Shown: in pieces, positions 1 through 9,123 of the stretch
How positions within the stretch are numbered: the first letter of the stretch is position 1
Layout of the letters: each line of letters begins with the position of its first letter
Assembly (NCBI GenBank): GCA_015066465.1
Contig: SVOI01000025.1
Span: forward strand, 1 to 35,249
From: Oscillospiraceae bacterium
GTDB lineage: Bacteria > Bacillota > Clostridia > Oscillospirales > Acutalibacteraceae
DNA: 35,249 nucleotides
Reading direction: 5' to 3'
Made by a program: the position numbers and the translations under genes
The notes under the pieces: generated by a model
Seen by the model: only the letters and a program-made list of their open reading frames with translations
The model's database searches: none
Told to the model about the DNA's origin: nothing

Positions 1-53
1 CAATCGTTACAGATATACATAAAATCACCACACAGATTATACCCTTTAATATA

Positions 54-151
54 ACAAAAAGCAATACTGTAAATTAGAGTCAAAAACTTGCAATATAATG
101 TAATATGTGATATAATAAATCAGTTTAAAATGTCGTAGTATTGCTTTTTGT
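54..151. repeat. 15-bp inverted repeat flanking the ruvC promoter
   Basis: The left arm (54-68, ACAAAAAGCAATACT) is the exact reverse complement of the right arm (137-151). The 68-nt space between them contains the whole predicted ruvC promoter. The right arm ends just before the ribosome binding site. It could be the terminator hairpin of an upstream gene into which the promoter later settled, or a paired operator. Bases 1-53 hold no gene I can support. Confidence 0.6.
88..116 (+). promoter_or_regulatory. sigma-A promoter of the ruvC operon
   Basis: A -35 box TTGCAA (88-93) and a perfect -10 box TATAAT (111-116) are separated by 17 nt. The expected start of transcription is near 123, about 48 nt upstream of the chosen ruvC start. 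It probably drives ruvCAB and much of the plus-strand run that follows. Confidence 0.75.
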
Positions 152-170
152 AATATGAGAGGTGAAATCA

Positions 171-665
171 GTGGTAATTTTCGGTATAGACCCAGGCTAT
201 GCAATAGTCGGCTGTGGTATTGTACGTTATGAAAAAAATGACTTTAAGCTCTTGGGTTATGGTGCTGTTACTACTGATAAAGATATGCCGTTTAACGAAC
301 GTCTTAAAAAGATATATGACGACCTTACTGAGCTTTTAGAAAAATTTAAACCAGATGCAGTAAGTATTGAAAGACTTTATTTTAACACAAACCAAAAAAC
401 TGCTATTGACGTTGCGCAAGCAAGGGGCGTTATTGTTTTAGCGGTGCAAAATATGGGAATCCCTATTTTTGAATATACTCCGTTACAAGTAAAACAGAGT
501 ATAGTAGGCTACGGCAGAGCTGAAAAAACTCAGGTTCAGGAAATGACAAAGACGTTTTTGCATTTAGATAAAATTCCAAAACCAGATGATGCCGCCGATG
601 CTTTAGCGCTTGCTATCTGTCACGGTCATGCAAGTGGTTCACTTATTATGAATGGGAGATTTTAA
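171..665 (+). CDS. ruvC: Holliday junction resolvase RuvC
   Basis: RuvC is the endonuclease that cuts Holliday junctions at the end of homologous recombination, working with RuvAB in the cytoplasm. The protein starts with the family signature GIDPG. The four acidic catalytic residues are visible as Asp7, Glu67 (in SIERLYF), Asp140 and Asp143 (in DDAADALA). The length of about 164 aa is normal. I chose GTG 171 because the ribosome binding site GAGAGGTGA (157-164) sits 6 nt upstream of it and family members begin with a short lead before IDPG. GTG 162 in the same frame would overlap that site. ruvA starts 2 nt after the stop, so the two are co-transcribed. I am sure of the function and moderately sure of the start. 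Confidence 0.96.
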   Translation: MVIFGIDPGYAIVGCGIVRYEKNDFKLLGYGAVTTDKDMPFNERLKKIYDDLTELLEKFKPDAVSIERLYFNTNQKTAIDVAQARGVIVLAVQNMGIPIFEYTPLQVKQSIVGYGRAEKTQVQEMTKTFLHLDKIPKPDDAADALALAICHGHASGSLIMNGRF

Positions 666-667
666 AA

Positions 668-1282
668 ATGTTTTATAGTTTAACTGGTAAAATAATTCAC
701 AAGGATGAGCAGAGTGTTGCTTTACTTGTTGGTGGTGTAGGCTTTAAATGCTTTACAACACGTTCTACAATAGCAAGAATTAATGCTTCAAGTAATCAGG
801 AAGAAACACTTTTTACTTACCTTAACGTCCGTGAAGATGCTCTTGATTTATTCGGATTTTACACTAATGAAGAATTAGATGCATTCAAATTACTTTTAGG
901 TGTTTCGGGTGTTGGTCCAAAGGCTGCTCTTGCGATTCTTTCAGAGCTTACTCCAGACAATTTTGCAGTTGCAGTAGCATCAGGTGACACTAAGGCAATT
1001 ACTCAGGCAAACGGTGTTGGTCCTAAACTCGCACAGAGAATTGTTCTTGAACTTAAAGATAAAATTGCAAACGTAAGCTTTATAAGTGAAGAAAGTAGTA
1101 ACATTTCGAGTGCAGTTTCACAAGTAAGTGCAAAGAGTAATTCACAAGAAGCAATAGCCGCGTTAACTGCTTTAGGTTATACACAAACCGAAGCTTCTGT
1201 TGCTATTAGTAAATTAGACCAGTCACTTTCAGTAGAAGACCTTATTAAAGGTGCTCTTAAAAATATGACATTAAGATTCTGA
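668..1282 (+). CDS. ruvA: Holliday junction branch migration protein RuvA
   Basis: RuvA binds the four-way junction as a tetramer and loads the RuvB motor. The 204-aa protein has the N-terminal OB-fold (MFYSLTGKI..., residues 1-65), then two helix-hairpin-helix motifs seen as GVSGVGPKAA and GVGPKLAQRI (about residues 78-125). A serine-rich linker follows, then the C-terminal RuvB-binding helical domain (about 155-204, with TALGYTQTEA). The length matches the family. It begins 2 nt after ruvC with a GGGAGA ribosome binding site, and ruvB follows 30 nt later. Nothing is missing. Confidence 0.96.
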   Translation: MFYSLTGKIIHKDEQSVALLVGGVGFKCFTTRSTIARINASSNQEETLFTYLNVREDALDLFGFYTNEELDAFKLLLGVSGVGPKAALAILSELTPDNFAVAVASGDTKAITQANGVGPKLAQRIVLELKDKIANVSFISEESSNISSAVSQVSAKSNSQEAIAALTALGYTQTEASVAISKLDQSLSVEDLIKGALKNMTLRF

Positions 1283-1312
1283 TAATCAGATTTATAAATC
1301 AAAGGTGAAAAA

Positions 1313-2365
1313 ATGAACGATTTTTTTATTGCAGATGAAGAAAGAATTATTACTCCCGAATATACAGGGAATGATAATGATATTGAAACCTCTTTAAGAC
1401 CACATGCATTAGACGAATACGTTGGTCAGGAGAAGGTAAAAGAAAATTTAAAAATTTATATTGAAGCCGCTAAAAAACGTAAAGAGTCATTAGACCACGT
1501 TCTTCTTTATGGCCCGCCAGGTCTCGGTAAAACAACTTTAGCGGGTATTATTGCTAATGAAATGGGAGTTCAGATACGTGTTACATCTGGTCCCGCTATT
1601 GAAAAGCCTGGTGATTTAGCCGCTCTTTTAACAAGTCTTAATGATGGTGACGTTCTCTTTATTGATGAAATTCATCGTCTTTCAAGAAGCATTGAAGAAG
1701 TGCTTTATCCTGCTATGGAGGATTTTGCTTTAGATATAATTATCGGCAAAGGTCCATCAGCACGTTCAATAAGACTTGATTTAAAACGCTTCACTTTAAT
1801 TGGTGCTACAACACGAGCTGGTCAGCTTTCTGCACCTATGAGAGATAGATTCGGTGTTATATTAAGACTCGAGCTTTATTCACCAGAAGAATTGGCAAGA
1901 ATAGTAAAACGAAGTGCAAATATTTTAAATGTTGGTATAGATGATGATGGTGCATTAGAAGTAGCATCACGTTCACGAGGCACACCAAGAATTGCAAACA
2001 GACTTTTAAAACGTGCAAGAGATTACGCTGAAGTTATGGGAGATGGCGTTATTTCAGTAGAAAATGCACAGAATGCATTAGCAAGAATGGAAATTGATGA
2101 ATTAGGTCTCGACCTTGTTGATCGCAATCTTTTAACTGCCATGATTGAAAATTATAACGGTGGCCCAGTTGGTCTTGAAACTATTTCTGCATTAATCGGT
2201 GAAGAATCGGTTACAATAGAAGATGTGTATGAGCCATATTTAATGCAGTTGGGATTTTTAACCAGAACCCCACGTGGCAGAAAGGTAACGCCTTTGGGTT
2301 ACAGACATTTAGGTTTAACACCACCAACAGAAGATGGTGAACAAAGTACATTCAAAAATTATTAA
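1313..2365 (+). CDS. ruvB: Holliday junction branch migration helicase RuvB
   Basis: RuvB is the hexameric AAA+ ATPase that pumps DNA through the RuvA-bound junction. The 350-aa protein shows Walker [10 protein letters not shown] (about 66-74), Walker B with DEIHRL, sensor 1 in GATTR, the arginine finger region MRDRFG and a C-terminal winged helix ending near [13 protein letters not shown]. The N-terminus ([18 protein letters not shown]) is typical. It is third in the ruvCAB cluster, with an AAAGGTGA ribosome binding site. Having ruvC adjacent to ruvAB is common in clostridia. Confidence 0.97.
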   Translation: MNDFFIADEERIITPEYTGNDNDIETSLRPHALDEYVGQEKVKENLKIYIEAAKKRKESLDHVLLYGPPGLGKTTLAGIIANEMGVQIRVTSGPAIEKPGDLAALLTSLNDGDVLFIDEIHRLSRSIEEVLYPAMEDFALDIIIGKGPSARSIRLDLKRFTLIGATTRAGQLSAPMRDRFGVILRLELYSPEELARIVKRSANILNVGIDDDGALEVASRSRGTPRIANRLLKRARDYAEVMGDGVISVENAQNALARMEIDELGLDLVDRNLLTAMIENYNGGPVGLETISALIGEESVTIEDVYEPYLMQLGFLTRTPRGRKVTPLGYRHLGLTPPTEDGEQSTFKNY

Positions 2366-2380
2366 AAAGGAGATTTTTGT

Positions 2381-3754
2381 ATGGGTAGATTATTTGGAAC
2401 AGATGGCGCAAGAGGTATTGCAAACAGTGAACTTACTTGCGAATTAGCAATGGAAATCGGCAGAGCAGCTGCTATGGTATTAACAAAGCAAACTAATAAG
2501 AAACCAAAAGTTCTTATTGGTATGGATACAAGAGCTTCTTCACAGATGTTAGAGTCTGCAATTACAGCAGGTCTCTGTTCAGTTGGCGCAGACGTTATGC
2601 TTTTAGGTGAAATTCCAACACCTGCTGTAGCATATCTTGTAAGAAAATACGAGTACGATGCAGCTGTGATGATTTCTGCTTCACATAACCCTTGTGAATA
2701 TAACGGAATTAAAATTTTCCAGGGTACAGGTTATAAATTACCAGATGCTTTAGAAGAAGAAATTGAAGCAATTATTTTAGATAAATCACAAGTTCCACCT
2801 ATAAAGGTTGGTGGTGAAGTAGGTCGTGTAACAAGAGCGAGAACTTGTCAGAAAGATTACACAGAGTATCTTTTAGATATTGTAGAAAATGATATGGAAG
2901 AAAATAATATTGATTCTTTATCAGATTTAAGAATTGCAGTTGACTGTGCAAATGGTGCTTCTTCTGTAATTGCACCTAACTTATTTATGAAGCTTTGTCC
3001 TAATGCTTTCTTTATTGGTGCTCACCCAAATGGTACTAATATTAACGAAAACTGTGGTTCAACACACTTGGAATTGTTAAGTGATTTCGTTGTAAGAAAT
3101 AATTGTGACGTTGGTCTTGCTTTTGATGGCGATGCTGACAGATTTTTAGCAATTGATGAAAATGGTAGCGAGGTTGATGGCGATAAACTCATTTCAATTT
3201 TCGCAAAACATATGAAATCAAAAAACAAACTCAACAATAACACAGCAGTTGTTACAGTTATGAGTAATATGGGCTTTTTTAAATTCTGTGAAGAAAATGG
3301 CATAGAGTGTGAAAAAGCAAAGGTTGGCGACCGCTACGTTCTTGAAAATATGTTAAAAGGTGGTCACAATATCGGTGGTGAACAGTCAGGTCATATTATT
3401 TTCTCAGACCATTCAACTACTGGTGATGGTGAGCTTTCTGCTTTAAAGCTTCTTTTAGTTATGAAAGAAACAGGCAAAAAACTTTCAGAACTTGCAAGTG
3501 AAATGAAAGTTTATCCACAAACACTTATCAACGTTCGCGTTTCAGATTTTGGTAAAGCACGCTTCCCACACGATAAAGAAATCAAAATTGCAATTGAAAG
3601 AGCAGAAAAAGAATTAGGTAACGACGGTAGAGTTCTTGTTCGTGTTTCTGGTACAGAACCACTTATAAGAGTTATGTTAGAAGGTAACGATGAACAAAAA
3701 ATTCAGGTTCTTGCAGAAGAACTTGCAGAAGTTATTAAGGAGCGATTACTTTAA
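2381..3754 (+). CDS. glmM: Phosphoglucosamine mutase GlmM
   Basis: GlmM converts glucosamine-6-phosphate to glucosamine-1-phosphate, the step before UDP-GlcNAc and so peptidoglycan. The 457-aa protein has the four-domain alpha-D-phosphohexomutase layout. It begins GRLFGTDGARG and carries the phosphoserine loop ISASHNP with Ser101, the Mg2+ loop DGDADR (Asp249, 251, 253), the sugar loop GGEQSGH and the C-terminal phosphate-binding loop RVSGTEPLIR. The TDGARG start and GEQSGH loop mark GlmM rather than a general phosphoglucomutase. The ribosome binding site AAGGAGA is strong. Its stop overlaps the next gene's start by 1 nt (TAATG), which suggests translational coupling. Confidence 0.95.
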   Translation: MGRLFGTDGARGIANSELTCELAMEIGRAAAMVLTKQTNKKPKVLIGMDTRASSQMLESAITAGLCSVGADVMLLGEIPTPAVAYLVRKYEYDAAVMISASHNPCEYNGIKIFQGTGYKLPDALEEEIEAIILDKSQVPPIKVGGEVGRVTRARTCQKDYTEYLLDIVENDMEENNIDSLSDLRIAVDCANGASSVIAPNLFMKLCPNAFFIGAHPNGTNINENCGSTHLELLSDFVVRNNCDVGLAFDGDADRFLAIDENGSEVDGDKLISIFAKHMKSKNKLNNNTAVVTVMSNMGFFKFCEENGIECEKAKVGDRYVLENMLKGGHNIGGEQSGHIIFSDHSTTGDGELSALKLLLVMKETGKKLSELASEMKVYPQTLINVRVSDFGKARFPHDKEIKIAIERAEKELGNDGRVLVRVSGTEPLIRVMLEGNDEQKIQVLAEELAEVIKERLL

Positions 3755-4620
3755 TGCGTATTACTGACGCTTGGAAAGATTATGAACTTATAGATTGTTC
3801 TGACGGCGAAAGACTTGAAAGGTGGGGCGATATTATTTTAATTCGCCCTGACCCACAAGTTATATGGAAAACCGAAAAGAAAAATAAATTATGGCGTGAA
3901 GCACATGCGAGATATCACCGTTCAAATACTGGTGGTGGCTCGTGGCAGTTTTACAAGAAAATTCCTGAAGTATGGCAAATTAAATTTAACGATTTAGAGT
4001 TTAATTTAAAACCAATGTCATTTAAACATACGGGTGTATTTCCTGAACAGGCTTGTAACTGGGAATTGGTAAGAGATATTATTAAAAACAGTGGTCGTGA
4101 AGACGTTAAAGTGCTTAACCTTTTCGCTTATACGGGTGCCGCAACAGTTTCTGCGTTAAAGGCGGGTGCATCAGTTGTTCACGTTGATGCTTCAAAAGGT
4201 ATGGTTCAATGGGCAAGAGAAAATGCGGCATCATCTGGCGTTGCAGACAGGCCTGTAAGATGGATTGTTGACGATTGCATGAAATTCGTCGCACGTGAAA
4301 TTCGCAGAGAAAAGAAATATGATATTATCATAATGGACCCACCATCTTACGGCAGAGGGCCAGGTGGCGAAGTGTGGAAATTAGAAAACGAAGTTTACGG
4401 CTTTATTGAAATGTGTAAACAGGTTTTAAGTGATGACCCACTCGCAGTTCTTGTAAATTCGTACACAGCTGGGCTTTCACCAGCAGTAATGAGTTACATA
4501 TTGAATTCGACTATAGTTAAAGATTTTGGCGGTAGAGCCGAAGCAGATGAAATCGGTTTAAGAGTTTCAGAAAACGGACTCATTTTACCTTGTGGTTCAA
4601 CTGCTATCTGGAAGAAGTAA
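3754..4620 (+). CDS. Class I SAM-dependent methyltransferase (RlmI/COG1092-like)
   Basis: This 288-aa protein has a Rossmann methyltransferase core. The SAM-binding motif I is [16 protein letters not shown], followed by the acidic VHVDAS strand and the motif IV-like [13 protein letters not shown]. It looks like the RlmI family (23S rRNA cytosine-5 methyltransferases), but two features are absent. There is no obvious N-terminal PUA domain, and the TFSCS-like stretch that carries the catalytic cysteine in RlmI reads LVNSYTAG here. It therefore probably methylates another atom or another substrate, perhaps RNA, and I would not call it RlmI. It starts on glmM's stop codon and is followed by ecfA1 after 1 nt. 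The fold is certain; the target is unknown. Confidence 0.8.
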   Translation: MRITDAWKDYELIDCSDGERLERWGDIILIRPDPQVIWKTEKKNKLWREAHARYHRSNTGGGSWQFYKKIPEVWQIKFNDLEFNLKPMSFKHTGVFPEQACNWELVRDIIKNSGREDVKVLNLFAYTGAATVSALKAGASVVHVDASKGMVQWARENAASSGVADRPVRWIVDDCMKFVAREIRREKKYDIIIMDPPSYGRGPGGEVWKLENEVYGFIEMCKQVLSDDPLAVLVNSYTAGLSPAVMSYILNSTIVKDFGGRAEADEIGLRVSENGLILPCGSTAIWKK

Positions 4621-4621
4621 T

Positions 4622-5452
4622 ATGGAAAAAATTATAGAATTTAAAAATGTTTCTTTTAAGTATTCTGAAGAAGATACAGAAGTTATAAATGATTTGTCAC
4701 TTGATTTTTATGCTGGGCAGTTTACTTGCGTTTTAGGTCATAATGGCTCTGGTAAATCAACCTTAGCAAAGCTTATGAATGCTATAAATTACCCGTCAAG
4801 TGGTAAAGTTATAAGCTTCGGTCTTGATACAAGTGACGAAGAAAATGAAATTAAAATAAGGCAAAACGTCGGTATGGTTTTCCAGAATCCTGATAACCAG
4901 ATTGTTGCAACTATTGTTGAGGATGACGTTGCATTCGGTCCTGAAAATTTAGGTGTTCCACGTGAAGAAATCAGAAAAAGGGTAGATGAAGCCTTAAAAA
5001 TTGTTGATATGTATGATTATCGTCTTCACGAGCCACATAAATTATCTGGTGGTCAGAAGCAAAGAGTGGCAATAGCTGGTGCTATTGCTATGCAGACTAA
5101 ATGTATTGTTCTGGACGAGCCTACTGCAATGCTTGACCCCAAAGGCAGAAAAGAAGTTATAAATGCTTTACAACGCCTTAAAGAAGATTTGGGTATGACA
5201 ATTATTCTTGTTACTCATTTTATGGATGAAGCCGTAAATGCCGACAGAGTTGTTGTTATGAATGATGGTGTAGTTGTTTTTGATGGTACACCAGAAGAAG
5301 TATTTAAAAATACAGAAGAATTAAAGAAAATTGGTCTTTCAGTACCAAAGCCATTAGAATTAGCCTTGGAATTAAAGAAGGAAGGCTACGATTTAGGTAC
5401 TAAGGTTTTAACAGAAGATTCATTTTTAGAGGCATTTAAAAAAATACAGTAA
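4622..5452 (+). CDS. ecfA1: ECF transporter ATPase EcfA1
   Basis: This is one of two ATPases that power the energy-coupling factor transporter for vitamins and micronutrients. The 276-aa protein has Walker [11 protein letters not shown]-loop FQNPDNQ, signature LSGGQKQR, Walker [13 protein letters not shown] and the switch histidine in THFMDEA. The QNPDNQ Q-loop is typical of EcfA1. I start it at ATG 4622, 1 nt after the methyltransferase stop, with GGAAG as ribosome binding site. An in-frame GTG at 4592 would add ten residues unlike the family. ecfA2 and ecfT follow, so this is a complete coupling module without an S component in the window. Confidence 0.94.
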   Translation: MEKIIEFKNVSFKYSEEDTEVINDLSLDFYAGQFTCVLGHNGSGKSTLAKLMNAINYPSSGKVISFGLDTSDEENEIKIRQNVGMVFQNPDNQIVATIVEDDVAFGPENLGVPREEIRKRVDEALKIVDMYDYRLHEPHKLSGGQKQRVAIAGAIAMQTKCIVLDEPTAMLDPKGRKEVINALQRLKEDLGMTIILVTHFMDEAVNADRVVVMNDGVVVFDGTPEEVFKNTEELKKIGLSVPKPLELALELKKEGYDLGTKVLTEDSFLEAFKKIQ

Positions 5453-5471
5453 AACAAAAGGATTATAAATT

Positions 5472-6338
5472 ATGTCAGTACTTTCAGTTAAAAATTTAAA
5501 ATACGAATACTCCAAGGGCACCCCTTTTCAGATAGGTGCTCTAAAAGGCGTGTCTGTTGATTTTGAATTAGGTGAAATTGTTGGCGTAATTGGTCATACC
5601 GGTTCAGGTAAAAGTACACTTTTGCAACATCTTAATGGTCTTTTAAAGCCAGAAAGTGGCGAGGTTTTCTTTCAGGATGAAAACATCTGGAGTTCAAAAG
5701 AAAACGTAAGAAAATGCCGTTTTGGTGTTGGTCTTTGCTTCCAGTATCCTGAACATCAGCTTTTTGAATCAACTGTATATGAAGATATCGCATTTGGTCC
5801 TAAAAATATGGGGCTTTCAGAAAGTGAAATTAAAGAACGTGTTTTAGAATCAATTAAATTTGTTGGTTTAACAGATGAATATTTAGAAAAATCACCATTT
5901 GATTTGTCTGGTGGCGAAAAACGCCGAGTTGCAATAGCTGGTGTTATTTCAATGAAACCAAAGGTTTTAGTGTTAGATGAGCCAACTGCTGGTCTTGACC
6001 CTGTTGGTAAAAACGATTTACTTAATTTAATTAAACACTACAACAAAACAACTGGCAGTACCGTTATTTTTGTGTCTCATAATATGGATGATGTTGCTTT
6101 AGTAGCAGACAGAGTCTTAGTTCTTTCAGATGGTAATATCGTTATGAATGGAGCTGTTGAAGAGGTTTACTCTAAAGGTGATGAACTTATGAAATTAGGT
6201 CTTGACGTTCCAGAAATAACACGAGTTTTCTTAAAGCTTAAAGAAGCTGGTTATGATGTACCAACAGATGTTTATACAGTAAAACAAGGTAAAGAAAAAT
6301 TAATTGAATTTCTTAAAAGGGGGAAGATAAGTGGTTAA
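5472..6338 (+). CDS. ecfA2: ECF transporter ATPase EcfA2
   Basis: This is the second ATPase of the ECF module, pairing with EcfA1 and docking on the EcfT coupling helices. The 288-aa protein shows Walker A GHTGSGKST, Q-loop FQYPEHQLFE, signature LSGGEKRR, Walker B LVLDEPTAGLDP and the switch histidine in SHNMDD. The QYPEHQLFE Q-loop and the N-terminal YSKGTPFQIGALKGVS stretch are typical of EcfA2. It starts 19 nt after ecfA1 with an AAAGGAT ribosome binding site. Its end overlaps ecfT by 8 nt, which suggests balanced coupled translation of the subunits. Confidence 0.94.
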   Translation: MSVLSVKNLKYEYSKGTPFQIGALKGVSVDFELGEIVGVIGHTGSGKSTLLQHLNGLLKPESGEVFFQDENIWSSKENVRKCRFGVGLCFQYPEHQLFESTVYEDIAFGPKNMGLSESEIKERVLESIKFVGLTDEYLEKSPFDLSGGEKRRVAIAGVISMKPKVLVLDEPTAGLDPVGKNDLLNLIKHYNKTTGSTVIFVSHNMDDVALVADRVLVLSDGNIVMNGAVEEVYSKGDELMKLGLDVPEITRVFLKLKEAGYDVPTDVYTVKQGKEKLIEFLKRGKISG

Positions 6339-7146
6339 AGATATTACAATCGGTCAATATTTCCCTGGAAATTCATTTCTTCATAAATTAGATGCAAGAG
6401 CAAAAATTATTGCTTGCTTTGTACTTATAATTTTTATATTTATATGTAAAAATTTCGCTTCAATGGGAGTTATGCTCCTTACAGTTGCGGCTTGTTACGC
6501 TTTTTCAAAGCTTTCACCTAAGTTAATGGTAAAAAGCTTAAAACCACTTTTACCAATTATTTTACTTACGTCAGTTTTACAGCTTTACTACAATAACACG
6601 GGCGACGTTTTGTGGAGCTATAAAAAAATTGCTATAACCGATGGCGGTATATACACTGCAATATTTATTGCGGTTAGAATTGTAGCGTTATTAGTAATAA
6701 GCTCGCTTCTTACTTACACAACCTCCCCAACAGATTTGACAGATGCTATTGAAAGACTTCTTTCACCATTAAAGGTGTTTAAAATTGATATTCATACGTT
6801 TGCCATGATGATGACAATCGCTCTTAGATTTATTCCGACACTCATTGATGAAATTGATAGAATTATGTCAGCACAAAAAGCACGTGGTGCAGATTTTGAA
6901 AGCGGTAATCTTTTAAAAAGAATAAAAGCACTTTTCCCTATATTTATTCCGCTTATAATTTCATCTTTCAAAAGGGCATTCGAGTTAGCTGATGCTATGT
7001 CCTGCAGATGTTACGTGGGTGGCAAGGGCAGAACACGAATGAGAAAAATGCAGTTTACTTTCCGTGACTCTATTGCTTTAATTGTTACAATTCTTGTTTG
7101 TGCAGTAATTATTTTTATGAATTTTCAGTTTGAGGCGTTAATATAA
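6331..7146 (+). CDS. ecfT: ECF transporter transmembrane protein EcfT
   Basis: EcfT is the membrane scaffold that links substrate-binding S components to the two ATPases. The 271-aa protein begins ITIGQYFPGNSFLHKLDARAKI, the usual EcfT start, and has several hydrophobic segments (about residues 25-60, 67-85, 105-125 and 245-265). Two coupling-helix motifs are visible, AQKARGADF and DAMSCRCYVGGKGRTRM (the family's ARG-type motifs; the second reads SCR). The GTG start at 6331 is supported by the strong ribosome binding site AAGGGGGAAG and the 8-nt overlap with ecfA2. truA follows directly, as in many Firmicutes. Confidence 0.93.
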   Translation: MVKDITIGQYFPGNSFLHKLDARAKIIACFVLIIFIFICKNFASMGVMLLTVAACYAFSKLSPKLMVKSLKPLLPIILLTSVLQLYYNNTGDVLWSYKKIAITDGGIYTAIFIAVRIVALLVISSLLTYTTSPTDLTDAIERLLSPLKVFKIDIHTFAMMMTIALRFIPTLIDEIDRIMSAQKARGADFESGNLLKRIKALFPIFIPLIISSFKRAFELADAMSCRCYVGGKGRTRMRKMQFTFRDSIALIVTILVCAVIIFMNFQFEALI

Positions 7147-7148
7147 TT

Positions 7149-7907
7149 ATGAGAAACCTGTTTTTTAAAATAACCTTTGATGGTTCTCAGTTTCATGGTT
7201 GGCAAATTCAGAACGATTTAAGAACTGTGCAAGGGGAATTAAAAAATGCATTCAAAAGTCTTACGGGTGAAGATGTAGTTATCAATGGTTGTAGCCGTAC
7301 TGATGCAGGCGTTCACGCTAAAGAATATTGCTTTAACGTAAAAACCGAAACTACTATTCCTTGCGACTCTTTTCCTGTTGCATTAGGTTCTTTTCTCACA
7401 CCTGAAATTCTTGTGGTTTCTTGTAATGAAGTTTCGCTTGAATTTAATGCACAGTTTGATGCAGTAAGTAAAGAGTATGAATATGTGTTTTTAAATACAG
7501 AAAAATTATCTCCCTTTATGTATAAAAAGGTGTGTCATTATAAATATAAAAAACTTGATGAAAAACTTCTTAATGAAGCTTGTCAGTGCTTTTTAGGTGA
7601 ACATGACTTTTCAGCCTTTTGTGCATCTGGTGCAACAGTTGTTTCAAAAGTGAGAACAATTTATAGTGCCTCTGTGAGACGAGACGGCGATATGGTTATA
7701 TTTAAAGTTCGTGGCAACGGCTTTTTATATAATATGGTTCGTATAATGGCTGGTACGCTTTTATATGTTGCTGAAGGCAAAATAAAAAAAGAAGAAATAC
7801 TTAAGCTTATCGAAAGCGGTGACCGTAAAAATGCTGGTATAACCGCAATTCCCGATGGTTTGTATCTTAATAAAGTTTTTTACGGAAGTGAAAATTATGA
7901 AGATTAG
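7149..7907 (+). CDS. truA: tRNA pseudouridine(38-40) synthase TruA
   Basis: TruA makes pseudouridine at positions 38-40 of the tRNA anticodon arm. The 252-aa protein has the catalytic motif GCSRTDAGVHA with Asp52, the EYEYVF strand, the HDFSAFCASG stretch and the RGNGFLYNMVRIMAGTL region typical of the family. Length is normal. It begins 2 nt after ecfT and has only a weak, distant GAGG ribosome binding site, so translation is probably coupled to ecfT. Its 3' end overlaps the next gene by 11 nt. Confidence 0.95.
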   Translation: MRNLFFKITFDGSQFHGWQIQNDLRTVQGELKNAFKSLTGEDVVINGCSRTDAGVHAKEYCFNVKTETTIPCDSFPVALGSFLTPEILVVSCNEVSLEFNAQFDAVSKEYEYVFLNTEKLSPFMYKKVCHYKYKKLDEKLLNEACQCFLGEHDFSAFCASGATVVSKVRTIYSASVRRDGDMVIFKVRGNGFLYNMVRIMAGTLLYVAEGKIKKEEILKLIESGDRKNAGITAIPDGLYLNKVFYGSENYED

Positions 7908-9114
7908 ACTAAAAGAATTGAATACAGGCTATGCTTTAGAAAAAAGAGTCAGTAAGCTTTCTAAGGAACAAAGAGCAATTTCTATAATCGCCTTAACTTT
8001 GGTGGGTGTATTTTTAATTACTTTCTTGTTTTCTGCTATCGGTATTTTGCCATTTGATGCAATTGCCGCACGAGTTTCAACCGGACTTTTCGGTGGTGGT
8101 AAAAATTACCCAGTAGCTGTTGAAAGTGATACCGTTATCAATATGGGTATTATAGGGGACAATGTTCTCTTGCTCACTGATAAGATGATTGTTGTTTATG
8201 ACACTAACGGAAATATAGTTTTTTCTGAAAAACACTCTTTTTCAAGACCTGCTTTTACAATCAATAATAACAAAGGTGTTGTCTTTGACCGTAATGGTAC
8301 AGGCTACATATTAATTACAGAAAAAGGCAAGGTTTCTTCAGGAAACACCGCAGGGGTTATAATTACTGCTGAGTATGGTAGTAATGGTAACTATGGTTTT
8401 GCAATAAGAGGCGATAAATCAACAAGTGTTTTAGCGGTGTTCGATAAATCTGGTGAAGTTCGTTTTCAATGGAACTGTGCATTTGAGCATATAGCAGATA
8501 TAACTCTTTCAGATGATGGTAAATTTGCTGGTGTTGCAACGCTCAATGCTGAAAATGGTGCTATTTATACAGTGGTTCATTTCTTTGGTTTTGAATACAG
8601 TTCAGCACTTAATACACAAAAGATTGTTGATGTAACGGCTCTTGATTTGAAATTTACAAGTGGTTCTACGTTAACACTTTTTGGAGATAAAGGGATTTAT
8701 CAGATTAAGAAAAACGGCGACGAGTTAAAAGAAGTAACTAAGTATTTTGCGAGTGAATTTGTTTCAGTTGATACAAACTTAAAAGGCAATTACGCCCTTT
8801 GTCTTGCGAAATTCGGTAGTGCCAACGTTTTTGAGATTTCTGTTTATTCAGCTTATGGAAAGTTAAAGAAAACAATACCTCTTGATTACAAGGTGCAGTC
8901 AATGACAATGAGCGAAAAATATATATTTGCCCTTGCAGAAAACTCAATAATGGTATATAATCTTAAGGGCAGAAAAGTAGGAACTATTGAAATTAAAGGT
9001 AAGCTTTATGGCGTGTATCCTACAGATAAATATTGCTACGTTCATTCTTTAGGCAGTGTTTCAAGATGTTATTCATTTGGTGACAGTACTCTTGAACTCG
9101 GCTTTACAATATAG
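7897..9114 (+). CDS. Membrane-anchored beta-propeller-like protein, DUF5711-like
   Basis: I recognise this only as resembling the DUF5711 family of clostridia, whose function is unknown. The 405-aa protein has a short basic N-terminus, one transmembrane segment (about residues 25-47) and then a long extracellular part rich in beta strands. Repeating units such as NVLLLTDKMIVVYDTNGN and ILAVFDKSGEV-like strands suggest a propeller. I start it at ATG 7897, with GGAAGTG as ribosome binding site, overlapping truA by 11 nt. An upstream GTG at 7855 lies well inside truA. It sits next to a CvpA-like membrane protein, and the two may work at the cell envelope. Confidence 0.75.
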   Translation: MKIRLKELNTGYALEKRVSKLSKEQRAISIIALTLVGVFLITFLFSAIGILPFDAIAARVSTGLFGGGKNYPVAVESDTVINMGIIGDNVLLLTDKMIVVYDTNGNIVFSEKHSFSRPAFTINNNKGVVFDRNGTGYILITEKGKVSSGNTAGVIITAEYGSNGNYGFAIRGDKSTSVLAVFDKSGEVRFQWNCAFEHIADITLSDDGKFAGVATLNAENGAIYTVVHFFGFEYSSALNTQKIVDVTALDLKFTSGSTLTLFGDKGIYQIKKNGDELKEVTKYFASEFVSVDTNLKGNYALCLAKFGSANVFEISVYSAYGKLKKTIPLDYKVQSMTMSEKYIFALAENSIMVYNLKGRKVGTIEIKGKLYGVYPTDKYCYVHSLGSVSRCYSFGDSTLELGFTI

Positions 9115-9123
9115 GAGGATAAT

